A DNA stretch of 5,166 bases from positions 1 through 5,166 of the forward strand of contig JAGRBY010000536.1 of assembly GCA_020433835.1 (NCBI GenBank). The letters run 5' to 3'. Position 1 is the stretch's first letter, and every line of letters begins with the position of its first letter. The position numbers and the translations under genes are program-made. Below, piece after piece: positions 1 to 5,166 of the stretch. The notes beneath the pieces are model-generated. The model was not told the DNA's origin, made no database searches, and saw only the letters and a list, made by a program, of their open reading frames with translations. The stretch is from Anaerolineae bacterium (GTDB lineage Bacteria; Chloroflexota; Anaerolineae; 4572-78; J111).

Positions 1-650
1 TTGATACTATTCAAATTGCCGAAGCTGTACCGGATGTGCCGGTGGAAGTGCCTGCTCCTATGGAAGAAGCGGCAGTTGAAGAAGATACCGATGCGGTTGA
101 AGAAGAATCGGTTATAGACGATGATGACTATGCCGAGGAAGATGAGTTGGAGACGCCGTTTGCTGCCACTGACTCTGACAGCGACGTTGCAAACATCGCA
201 AAAAGCTATCTAGAAGAGCTGCTGGAGTATATGGGTATCGAGGCTACAGTTACGCCGCGTATCGCTCCGGATTTGGTTGATCCCGGTGAGGAGCCGCCTC
301 TGGTATTGGATGTTACCGGTAAAGATTTGGGTATTCTCATTGGCCGCCGCAGCGAAACGCTGCAAGCGTTGCAATATATGGTTCGCCTCATGGTGAGCAA
401 AGATATGCAAAGCTGGCAGCGTATTGTTGTTGATGTTGAATCATATCGTGCCCGCCGCCGTCGTTCACTGTCGCAGATGGCTAAAAGAATGGCGGAAAGG
501 GCTGTGGCGAGTGGGGAACGGGTTGTTATGGAATCGATGTCGGCTTATGATCGCCGTATTATCCACGTGGCCCTGCGTGACCATCCGGATGTTTTTACCA
601 AAAGTATCGGGCGCGAGAGTAACCGTAAGGTTACAATTATTCCGAAGTAA
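1..650 (+). CDS. khpB: KhpB/Jag RNA-binding protein (KH + R3H domains), 5'-truncated by the window edge
   Basis: The frame is open from base 3, so this is the C-terminal part (215 residues visible) of a longer protein; the GTG at 36 is an internal valine codon, not the start. An acidic, Glu/Asp-rich linker (about 63-165) is followed by a KH domain with the Jag-type signature GKDLGILIGRR..ETLQALQY (318-380). An R3H domain then reaches the C-terminus, with AYDRRIIHVALRDHPD (about 543-590) carrying the R-x3-H motif. In the family a Jag-N domain precedes the linker; it would lie left of the window. KhpB/Jag (SpoIIIJ-associated, EloR) binds RNA in the cytoplasm, often as a partner of KhpA, and affects cell elongation and division in Gram-positive bacteria. 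It usually follows yidC, consistent with an origin-proximal location. One oddity is that the KH GxxG loop reads GRRS. Family assignment is firm; the cellular role here is inferred. Confidence 0.93.
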   Translation, partial: DTIQIAEAVPDVPVEVPAPMEEAAVEEDTDAVEEESVIDDDDYAEEDELETPFAATDSDSDVANIAKSYLEELLEYMGIEATVTPRIAPDLVDPGEEPPLVLDVTGKDLGILIGRRSETLQALQYMVRLMVSKDMQSWQRIVVDVESYRARRRRSLSQMAKRMAERAVASGERVVMESMSAYDRRIIHVALRDHPDVFTKSIGRESNRKVTIIPK

Positions 651-680
651 TTGATTTTCTTTGCTTTTTCGGTATTTATT
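651..680 (+). promoter_or_regulatory. Weak candidate promoter ahead of the structured gap
   Basis: TTGATT (651-656) lies 16 bases before TATTTA (673-678). A start about 7 bases later (around 685) would begin a transcript just before the hairpin at 690. The -10 match is poor and the region is AT-rich, so this could be chance. Confidence 0.15.
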
Positions 681-689
681 CAGCAGACA

Positions 690-771
690 AGGTGACTGGC
701 ACTTAATTTCGATAATAGCGGCGTTGTATTCCACGCAATGGTCTCGATTTGAGCCAAAGTGCTCGTCACCT
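690..771. other. Long imperfect hairpin in the gap after khpB (candidate structured RNA or palindromic repeat)
   Basis: Bases 690-704 (A GGTGAC T GGCACTT) pair with 757-771 (AAGTGCT C GTCACC T): 14 pairs including one G-U, with one mismatch (697/764), enclosing a 52-base interior. The interior holds a small possible stem GCGT/ACGC (721-724 with 733-736). The T-run at 783-788 starts 11 bases after the hairpin, too far for this hairpin to be an intrinsic terminator. I do not recognise a known riboswitch or small RNA family. It could be part of the khpB 3' UTR, a leader of the PfkB gene, an independent small RNA ending at the downstream terminator, or a dispersed palindromic repeat. The stem is directly visible; its function is unknown. 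Confidence 0.4.
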
Positions 772-799
772 GAGTAGTTACCTTTTTTGCTACAAAAAC

Positions 800-852
800 A
801 ACTCCGGCACATTAACGTTGGATATCCCTCTTTGTGCCGGAGTTTCATTTTT
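800..852 (+). terminator. Rho-independent terminator-like hairpin between khpB and the PfkB gene
   Basis: AACTCCGGCAC (800-810) and GTGCCGGAGTT (834-844) are perfect 11-base inverted repeats with a 23-base loop, followed by a T-rich tail TTCATTTTTAT (844-854). The GC-rich stem and tail fit an intrinsic terminator for khpB or for a small RNA encoded in the gap. The loop is longer than usual. Read on the minus strand the stem is followed by GTTTTTG, so it could act in both directions, though no convergent gene is visible. Confidence 0.65.
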
Positions 853-895
853 ATAGCCGACGCGTGATTGGCAATAAACGCGAGCGTCTACCCCC

Positions 896-903
896 AAGAA
901 GAG
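896..903 (+). promoter_or_regulatory. Ribosome binding site of the PfkB-family gene
   Basis: AAGAAGAG sits 7 bases before the ATG at 911. It lies only one base before the in-frame TTG at 905, which would be too close. This decides in favour of the ATG at 911 as the start. Confidence 0.6.
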
Positions 904-910
904 TTTGAAG

Positions 911-1777
911 ATGAGTCAACAAAATAATAAATCCTACCTCCTTATCGGACATGTTACCAAAGATGTCTTGCCGAATGGCGAATTTATGCATGGTGGAACT
1001 GTAACCTACGGCTCGGTTGTTGCTAAGAAGATGGGGTGGAAGCCTATTGTCGTGACAGCCGCCAGTCCCAATTTTAGTCCACTCCCTTTTTTAGCCGATA
1101 TCGACTGGCATATTCTGCCTTCAGCCGACACAACTACGTTTTGTAATACCTACGACACTGAGGGGAATCGACAGCAGATCATTGGGCCAATCGCCCGATC
1201 TATTCGCCCAGATGATATACCGTTTGCGTATCTGTCGGCCCCTATTGTTCATCTATGCCCTCTAAATGAAGAGGTACCGACTTCAATGCCGTCACGCTTT
1301 GAAGAATCGCTTGTAATAACGACACCGCAAGGCTGGATGCGCCAGTGGGATGCGCAGGGGCGTGTATCGCGAAAAGAGTGGGATGATGCCGATAAATTGT
1401 TGCCGAATGTTAACGCCGCTGTCATCAGTATCGAAGATATCGAAGGCAACTGGTCTATTGCCGAACAATGGGCCGTATTGGCTCCGGTTTTGATTGTAAC
1501 CCAAGGCGCTGAAGGGTGCACCATCTTTAGTGACGGGCAGCGACAGCAGGTTCCACCTCGACCTGCCCAGCCTACTGACCCGACCGGTGCCGGTGATGTG
1601 TTTGCTACGGCGTTCGCTATTCGGCTTGAAGAAAGTCATGATCTGTGGGAAGCGGCTCGATTTGCCAACGTAACGGCTTCTATGGCTATCGAACGGCAGG
1701 GACCCGAAGGTGCACCCGATCGGACAGAGGTAGAAGACTATTTGGCTGAGCATCCTGTAAAAAAGACAATTTGTTAG
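911..1777 (+). CDS. PfkB-family (ribokinase-like) carbohydrate or nucleoside kinase, substrate unknown
   Basis: A 288-residue protein, slightly short of the roughly 300 residues common in the family. Near the N-terminus, GHVTKDVLPNG followed by HGGTVTYGS and KKMGW (residues about 11-45) matches the first strand and the Gly-Gly substrate-lid region of PfkB folds. Near the C-terminus, DPTGAGDVFATAFA (from residue 223) is the PfkB signature 2: it forms the anion hole, and the Asp of GAGD (residue 229, codon 1595-1597) is the expected catalytic base. VTQGAEGCTIF (about 197-207) matches the usual strand before the ATP site. The enzyme should phosphorylate a hydroxyl of a sugar or nucleoside with ATP in the cytosol; the substrate cannot be read from the sequence. 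The ATG at 911 is chosen over TTG 905 from ribosome-binding-site spacing. It lies between khpB and parA on the same strand, separated from khpB by a terminator and from parA by 110 bases. The family call is strong. Confidence 0.87.
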   Translation: MSQQNNKSYLLIGHVTKDVLPNGEFMHGGTVTYGSVVAKKMGWKPIVVTAASPNFSPLPFLADIDWHILPSADTTTFCNTYDTEGNRQQIIGPIARSIRPDDIPFAYLSAPIVHLCPLNEEVPTSMPSRFEESLVITTPQGWMRQWDAQGRVSRKEWDDADKLLPNVNAAVISIEDIEGNWSIAEQWAVLAPVLIVTQGAEGCTIFSDGQRQQVPPRPAQPTDPTGAGDVFATAFAIRLEESHDLWEAARFANVTASMAIERQGPEGAPDRTEVEDYLAEHPVKKTIC

Positions 1778-1782
1778 GAGCC

Positions 1783-1821
1783 AACGCGCCGAATTAACCC
1801 GTTTTTGAGAAAAAGCGCGTT
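1783..1821. repeat. Inverted repeat between the PfkB gene and parA
   Basis: AACGCGC (1783-1789) and GCGCGTT (1815-1821) are perfect 7-base inverted repeats with a 25-base loop that contains a nested TTTTT/AAAAA stem (1802-1806 with 1810-1814, loop GAG). The tail TTTGTAAC is too weak for a clear terminator. It may attenuate read-through from the PfkB gene, or it may be incidental; the right arm runs into the candidate -35 box at 1821. Confidence 0.3.
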
Positions 1822-1848
1822 TGTAACGTTAAACCAGGTGTTTATATT
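1821..1848 (+). promoter_or_regulatory. Candidate promoter P1 for parA-parB
   Basis: TTGTAA (1821-1826, 4 of 6 to TTGACA) is spaced 16 bases from TATATT (1843-1848, 5 of 6 to TATAAT) in an AT-rich stretch. Transcription would start near 1855 and leave a leader of about 33 bases before the parA ATG at 1888. The 8-base palindrome TAACGTTA (1824-1831) overlaps the -35 box and might be an operator. This is prediction from sequence only. Confidence 0.35.
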
Positions 1849-1850
1849 TT

Positions 1851-1879
1851 TTGTTTGTCGTTATTGACCATGTTACAAT
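1851..1879 (+). promoter_or_regulatory. Candidate promoter P2 for parA-parB, would give a near-leaderless mRNA
   Basis: TTGTTT (1851-1856) is spaced 17 bases from TACAAT (1874-1879, 5 of 6 to the -10 consensus). A start 7-9 bases later would fall at about 1886-1888, on or beside the parA ATG at 1888. The absence of a good Shine-Dalgarno sequence before that ATG fits leaderless translation. The -35 box is weak. Confidence 0.35.
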
Positions 1880-1887
1880 TAGAGCAA

Positions 1888-2688
1888 ATGACTACAAAAC
1901 AACCGGCATTTATTTATACTGTTGCTAATCAAAAAGGAGGCGTTGGGAAAACCACAACTACGGTTAACCTGGCTGCCTTTATTGCTGCTCGTCGAGCTAA
2001 GGTGCTGATCATCGATGCTGATCCTCAAGGAAATGCCACATCCAGTTTGGGAGTCGCTGATGATGACGAACAGTATACTCTGTATGACACCTTAATTAAC
2101 AAAGTGCCCTTAACAGAGGTTATCAAGCCAACATCTCGCGAACGACTGTTTATTGCTCCGGCAGGACCTGAACTGGCCGCCGCTGAGGTGGAAATGGTGC
2201 AGCTTATGGCCCGCGAAACACTACTCCATAAAGCCCTCCAGCCGGTTATTTATGATTACGACTTTGTTTTTATTGACACGCCGCCCAGTTTAGGTCTGCT
2301 GACCGTTAATGCGCTAACCGCGTGTAATCAAGGGGTTATCATTCCGGTGCAGTGTGAATACTTGGCGTTGGAGGGATTGGGACAGTTAATCCATACGGTT
2401 AACCTTGTCCAAGAAAATCTCAACGCCGAACTGCAAGTGGCCGGTGTGGTCATGACAATGTACGACAGTCGCACCAACTTGGCTGCCGATGTTGTGAAAG
2501 AAGTCAAAGAATATTTTCCTGAACAGCTCTTTAAGTCGATTATTCCCCGAAATATCCGGTTGAGCGAGGCCCCTAGCTACGGGGAAGACATTTTGGCATA
2601 TGCTCCCAGTTCAACCGGATGTATGGCCTACCAGAAACTTACCGAAGAATTATTAAGTCGAGTCCGTCGCCAGATGGTCGGTGCATAA
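1888..2688 (+). CDS. parA: ParA/Soj chromosome-partitioning ATPase
   Basis: A 266-residue cytoplasmic P-loop ATPase that binds nucleoid DNA as an ATP dimer and is stimulated by ParB to move or position the origin region. The deviant Walker A motif KGGVGKTT (residues 16-23) has both the signature Lys16 and the catalytic Lys21. It is followed by IIDADPQGN (41-49), the switch/Walker B motif FIDTPPSLG (128-136), and the Soj signature PRNIRLSEAPSYG near the C-terminus (about 2544-2582). There is no N-terminal helix-turn-helix domain, so this is the short chromosomal Soj type (about 250-260 residues), not the large plasmid type. I place the start at ATG 1888. In-frame TTG 1855, TTG 1864 and ATG 1870 would add 6-11 residues not expected in the family, and none has a clear ribosome binding site; ATG 1888 has only AGAG 3 bases upstream. 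parB follows 14 bases after the stop, so the two genes are surely cotranscribed. Confidence 0.95.
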   Translation: MTTKQPAFIYTVANQKGGVGKTTTTVNLAAFIAARRAKVLIIDADPQGNATSSLGVADDDEQYTLYDTLINKVPLTEVIKPTSRERLFIAPAGPELAAAEVEMVQLMARETLLHKALQPVIYDYDFVFIDTPPSLGLLTVNALTACNQGVIIPVQCEYLALEGLGQLIHTVNLVQENLNAELQVAGVVMTMYDSRTNLAADVVKEVKEYFPEQLFKSIIPRNIRLSEAPSYGEDILAYAPSSTGCMAYQKLTEELLSRVRRQMVGA

Positions 2689-2692
2689 AGGA
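2687..2692 (+). promoter_or_regulatory. Ribosome binding site of parB overlapping the parA stop codon
   Basis: AAAGGA overlaps the parA stop codon (TAA, 2686-2688) and lies 10 bases before ATG 2703. This spacing favours 2703 over the in-frame ATG at 2694, only one base away. The overlap suggests translational coupling of parA and parB. Confidence 0.55.
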
Positions 2693-2702
2693 AATGGAAG
2701 TT

Positions 2703-3584
2703 ATGACAAAAAGGCGTGGACTGGGCAAAGGTCTGAGCGCGTTAATTCCTCAATCAGACAGTTCAAGCGAATCGGCCTCGGCTCTACAAGCCAGTTCCCT
2801 GGAAATTCCTGTTGAGCAGATCTCTCCTAACCCTCATCAGCCTCGTCAAGAGTTTGATGAGGTACAACTCCGCGAGTTGGCCGACTCGATCAATGAGCAT
2901 GGTTTAATTCAACCTTTGGTTGTGACCCAGGTGGGGGCCGTTTATCAGCTTATCGCCGGTGAGCGGCGCTGGCGAGCCAGCCAATTAGCCGGGCTAGCGA
3001 CAGTGCCGGTTATTGTCAAAGAGACCACGCCTCAACAAATGTTGGAATTGGCTTTAGTTGAGAACATTCAACGAGCGGATTTGAACCCGCTGGAAGAGGC
3101 CCGGGCCTATGCTCAATTGATGGAAGAATTTGGCCTCACCCAAGAGGCGGTTGCCGAAAGAGTCAGTAAAAGCCGTACAGCCGTTGCCAATATCGTCCGC
3201 TTATTAAATTTAGACGATGAAACAAAAGCCGCCCTGGCTGCCGGCGACATTTCAGAAGGACACGCGCGAACATTGCTTGGCCTTAAGAATGAGCGTGATC
3301 GGCGACTAGCGCTGGCTACCGTCATCGAAAAAGGGCTGACTGTCCGCCAAACTGAGGTGCTGGTTAAACAGATGCTCAGTGATGAGAAGCCTGCCAAACC
3401 TAAACGTTCCCCGTTAACGCCCCACGACAAAGCAATGCTGGAAGAATTTGAGTCAAAGCTGGGTACACGCGTAGAACTCTCTCGAAGTGAAGAAGAGACG
3501 GGCAAGTTAACTATTCACTTCTATTCAGAAGAGGAATTACAGGCAATATTCAATGCTATCCTGGGTAAGGATGCTCATTTGTAG
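2703..3584 (+). CDS. parB: ParB/Spo0J chromosome-partitioning protein (CTP-dependent parS-binding clamp)
   Basis: A 293-residue protein, a normal length for chromosomal ParB. Residues 3-15 (basic KRR then GLGKGLSALI) form the conserved N-terminal tail that stimulates ParA ATPase. The ParB N-terminal CTP-binding domain follows, with NPHQPR (43-48), GERRWRA (86-92) and LVENIQRADLNPLEEA (118-133). The central helix-turn-helix parS-binding domain spans about 144-170 (LTQEAVAERVSKSRTAVANI). A Lys/Pro-rich linker (about 227-240) leads to the C-terminal dimerisation domain (about 245-288, ending FYSEEELQAIFNAILG). It loads at parS, spreads on DNA and works with the adjacent ParA. The frame is open upstream into parA, but the start at 2703 begins exactly at the conserved MTKRRGLGKGL tail. 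An intrinsic terminator follows 41 bases after the stop, closing the operon. No residue expected to be essential looks missing. Confidence 0.95.
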   Translation: MTKRRGLGKGLSALIPQSDSSSESASALQASSLEIPVEQISPNPHQPRQEFDEVQLRELADSINEHGLIQPLVVTQVGAVYQLIAGERRWRASQLAGLATVPVIVKETTPQQMLELALVENIQRADLNPLEEARAYAQLMEEFGLTQEAVAERVSKSRTAVANIVRLLNLDDETKAALAAGDISEGHARTLLGLKNERDRRLALATVIEKGLTVRQTEVLVKQMLSDEKPAKPKRSPLTPHDKAMLEEFESKLGTRVELSRSEEETGKLTIHFYSEEELQAIFNAILGKDAHL

Positions 3585-3625
3585 TCGATTGTTTGTATGT
3601 TGTGAAAAAATTTAGAAAGAAGGTC

Positions 3626-3665
3626 AAAATTGCCTATCACCAGTCAGAAGGATAGGCAATTTTTT
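3626..3665. terminator. Strong, probably bidirectional terminator between parB and the convergent DUF3307 gene
   Basis: AAAATTGCCTATC (3626-3638) pairs perfectly with GATAGGCAATTTT (3651-3663): 13 bp, with a 12-base loop and a run of six T on the plus strand (3660-3665). On the minus strand the other arm also ends in TTTT. It ends parA-parB transcription on the plus strand. It abuts the stop codon of the minus-strand gene (TAA, 3666-3664), so it likely ends that operon too. Confidence 0.88.
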
Positions 3666-4437
3666 ATAGCATTAAAAGAGGAGCCGGAATATTAAGCAGC
3701 AGCAAACTAACGATGACAGCAGTCATAAAGCTAGTAATAACTTTCGTAGTGACAGCCGTGCGATTTTCGCGGGCTTGCCCCTGATAGATCATCAGCAACA
3801 GTCGGGGTACGAACAGGAGGGGAGCAATCCAACCAAACCCGGCAATAATGAGAAACATCGCCGTAATTCTTTCGATGCTGCCTAAAACTCTATCAGAGGT
3901 ATCGATTTTTAACGTGTGGTTTATCTCCTGGCCTTGTGCTGCCCAAACCGCTACCGTGATTTCGGCTTCTAATACTGGAGCGGTACTGATTAGCGCGGCT
4001 AATCCAATTAAATAGGCCATCAGCCGGTATTGGTTGGGGGCATCAAGCGATGGCAGCAGCGATAAACTATCCGGCGTCCAGCCGGTAGCCGCCCAGGCAA
4101 TAATCACAATTAAAACCACGTGAGCCGTTTGATCCAGAACGAGCAGCAAAAGCCCTTTTCCTTTAGTGTTGTCCGTAAAAACGAAGGTCCTAAATTGGTC
4201 GATAAAAAGATGACCAACAAACAGGACAATCATCCAAACCCACCAATTTGGAATTGAGTCCCATGCTAAAATTGCGGTAATAAACGTAACCACTGCAACG
4301 TGGATAATTAAACCAACCCACCCTTTTCGTTTGGCTAAAACTAACCAATAGGGTTGTAAGACAAAATCGCCGACAACGTGACCAAGGAGAAGTTGTAGAA
4401 AAAAGGAAAGTGCAATTTCTGTGTTTACTAGTGTCAT
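3664..4437 (-). CDS. DUF3307-family multi-pass inner-membrane protein, function unknown
   Basis: A 257-residue, very hydrophobic protein with about seven likely membrane segments (residues about 8-31, 41-59, 64-85, 96-117, 138-158, 188-211, 233-250). Polar residues sit inside the N-terminal helices in the spacing I associate with DUF3307: H20-x3-D24-x3-Q28, H46, H76-x3-D80 and DQxxH (102-106). The C-terminal half carries DRVLGSIERITAMFLI (182-197), also typical of the longer members. The His/Asp pairs could bind a metal or ion, but no reaction is known. The ATG at 4437 shares its A with the stop codon of the upstream histidine kinase (TAATG), and there is no strong ribosome binding site, so translation is probably coupled. 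The stop codon touches the terminator hairpin. The family call is from motif recognition; the function is not assigned. Confidence 0.75.
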   Translation of the reverse strand: MTLVNTEIALSFFLQLLLGHVVGDFVLQPYWLVLAKRKGWVGLIIHVAVVTFITAILAWDSIPNWWVWMIVLFVGHLFIDQFRTFVFTDNTKGKGLLLLVLDQTAHVVLIVIIAWAATGWTPDSLSLLPSLDAPNQYRLMAYLIGLAALISTAPVLEAEITVAVWAAQGQEINHTLKIDTSDRVLGSIERITAMFLIIAGFGWIAPLLFVPRLLLMIYQGQARENRTAVTTKVITSFMTAVIVSLLLLNIPAPLLML

Positions 4438-5166
4438 TATTCTTTTACATTCTCTAATAGATTTTCGTGAAGGGGTAGGGTGAACGATACTTCTGTACCT
4501 TGTCCTATTTCCGACTGTATTTTTAGACGACCGTTAATAGCCTCTATTCTTTCTTGCATATTTATCATACCTAAACTACCGCGCTTATCGTATTGTTTGC
4601 GCACAGCCTGCACATCAAAACCCTTGCCGTTATCGGTGATTAAAACCGTTAGCAGATCGTTTTTCTCGTCAGGTTGTAGCGTGATTTCTATATTTGAAGT
4701 TCGAGCGTACTTTTTGGCGTTGTTAACGGCTTCTTGAATAACCGCAAACGTCGCTATCTCTGCCCGGCTGGAAAGCCGAGCGAACTCTTGCATAACTTTT
4801 AAGTTAACTTTGAGCTTATCTGTTTCTTTTAGACGTTCGGTGTAGACTTCAAGCGCAGGAATCAACCCCTGTGTTTCTAAAATGACGGGACGTAAGTTAA
4901 AAAGCAATGTTCGCAGTTGTTTAAGCGTTTTGCGAGCCAAGGAAACTGTTTTTTCAATTTCATCGGGGGCATATTCAGGTGCCCGGGCAATTAGCTCTTT
5001 GATGAAGTCTAAATTCATGATCATCGCGGCTACAAATTGGGTTGGTCCATCGTGTAAATCGCGAGCTAGCCGCTTACGTACTTCATCTTCAACAATGACT
5101 AATTTATCACGCTCTTCTTTAAGGCTTTTATAAAGACGAGCATTCTCAATGCTAATAGCTGCTTTA
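4437..5166 (-). CDS. GAF-HisKA_3-HATPase sensor histidine kinase (NarL/DegS type), 5' end beyond the window
   Basis: The minus-strand frame is open to the right edge, giving 242 visible residues. They begin with AAISIENARLYKSLKEE, typical of the end of a GAF domain running into a coiled linker. The phosphorylation box RKRLARDLHDGPTQFVAAM follows, with the acceptor His encoded at 5052-5054. The dimerisation helix carries LLFNLRPVILETQGLIPALE (about 4845-4905), characteristic of HisKA_3. The HATPase domain has N-box EAVNNAKKYA (Asn codons near 4722), G1 box DNGKGFD (4614-4634) and G2 GSLGMINMQERI followed by GQGTEVSFTLPL. All catalytic motifs are intact. Such kinases phosphorylate a NarL/LuxR-type response regulator; none is in the window. 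The ATG at 5024 is internal (AAMIMNLDF) and would remove the phosphorylated His. The visible part is likely cytoplasmic. The downstream DUF3307 gene overlaps by one base, implying one operon. Confidence 0.93.
   Translation of the reverse strand, partial: KAAISIENARLYKSLKEERDKLVIVEDEVRKRLARDLHDGPTQFVAAMIMNLDFIKELIARAPEYAPDEIEKTVSLARKTLKQLRTLLFNLRPVILETQGLIPALEVYTERLKETDKLKVNLKVMQEFARLSSRAEIATFAVIQEAVNNAKKYARTSNIEITLQPDEKNDLLTVLITDNGKGFDVQAVRKQYDKRGSLGMINMQERIEAINGRLKIQSEIGQGTEVSFTLPLHENLLENVKE

Noticed and set aside
559..567. TTATCCACG, 8 of 9 to a DnaA box
   Set aside because: It encodes the conserved R3H residues IIH in khpB, so codons explain it; no cluster of boxes is present.
465..848. 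127-residue minus-strand open frame across the end of khpB and the following gap
   Set aside because: It is largely antisense to the R3H domain, has no recognisable domain, and crosses the hairpins; it is best explained as a chance open frame.
1292..1753. 153-residue minus-strand open frame opposite the PfkB gene
   Set aside because: It is fully antisense to a well-supported gene, and its composition shows no domain or ribosome binding site.
2619..2702. Upstream extension of the parB frame into parA
   Set aside because: The extension overlaps the parA coding sequence, adds residues before the conserved MTKRRGLGKGL tail, and the ribosome binding site at 2687-2692 supports ATG 2703.
3113..3505. 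130-residue Ser-rich minus-strand open frame opposite parB
   Set aside because: The Ser/Arg-rich composition is typical of antisense translation of a coding strand; parB is certain on the plus strand.
4111..4126. AACCACGTGA stretch resembling half of a parS site
   Set aside because: The flanks do not match the TGTTTC/GAAACA arms and the site is within DUF3307 codons.
4299..4307. CGTGGATAA, minus-strand near match (8 of 9) to a DnaA box
   Set aside because: Isolated, inside the DUF3307 coding region, and not accompanied by other boxes or an AT-rich unwinding region.

Overview
The window reads as a bacterial chromosomal segment of moderate GC content. It resembles the replication-origin neighbourhood in which the yidC-jag(khpB) cluster lies close to parA-parB. 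The style of several proteins suggests Chloroflexota, possibly an Anaerolineae-like lineage. The clues are the R3H domain wording, the GAF plus HisKA_3 kinase with an 'RDLHDGPTQ' phosphorylation box, and a PfkB kinase placed before parA. This assignment is inference from gene order and protein style, not from a database search.

Layout, left to right. (1) The 3' end of khpB/jag (RNA-binding KH-R3H protein) enters from the left edge and stops at 650. (2) A gene-free 260-base gap (651-910) holds a long imperfect hairpin (690-771) followed by a strong GC-rich terminator-like hairpin (800-850). (3) A complete PfkB-family kinase runs 911-1777. (4) A short gap (1778-1887) carries an inverted repeat, a small palindrome and two overlapping candidate promoters. 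(5) parA (1888-2688) and parB (2703-3584) form a tight operon: the parB ribosome binding site overlaps the parA stop codon. (6) A 13-bp terminator hairpin (3626-3665) separates parB from two convergent minus-strand genes. (7) These are a DUF3307 multi-pass membrane protein (3664-4437) and, upstream of it, a NarL/DegS-type sensor histidine kinase (4437 to the right edge, 5' end missing). Their stop and start codons share one base (TAATG).

Functionally, ParA (ATPase) and ParB (CTP-dependent clamp binding parS) segregate and organise the origin region. KhpB is a post-transcriptional regulator tied in other bacteria to cell elongation. The kinase/DUF3307 pair looks like one transcription unit linking signal sensing to a membrane protein of unknown role. 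I found no mobile element, CRISPR array, tRNA or rRNA, and no canonical parS. Nothing here is clearly a new system. The least explained parts are the structured gap after khpB, the conserved-looking but unassigned PfkB kinase beside parAB, and the kinase-coupled DUF3307 protein.
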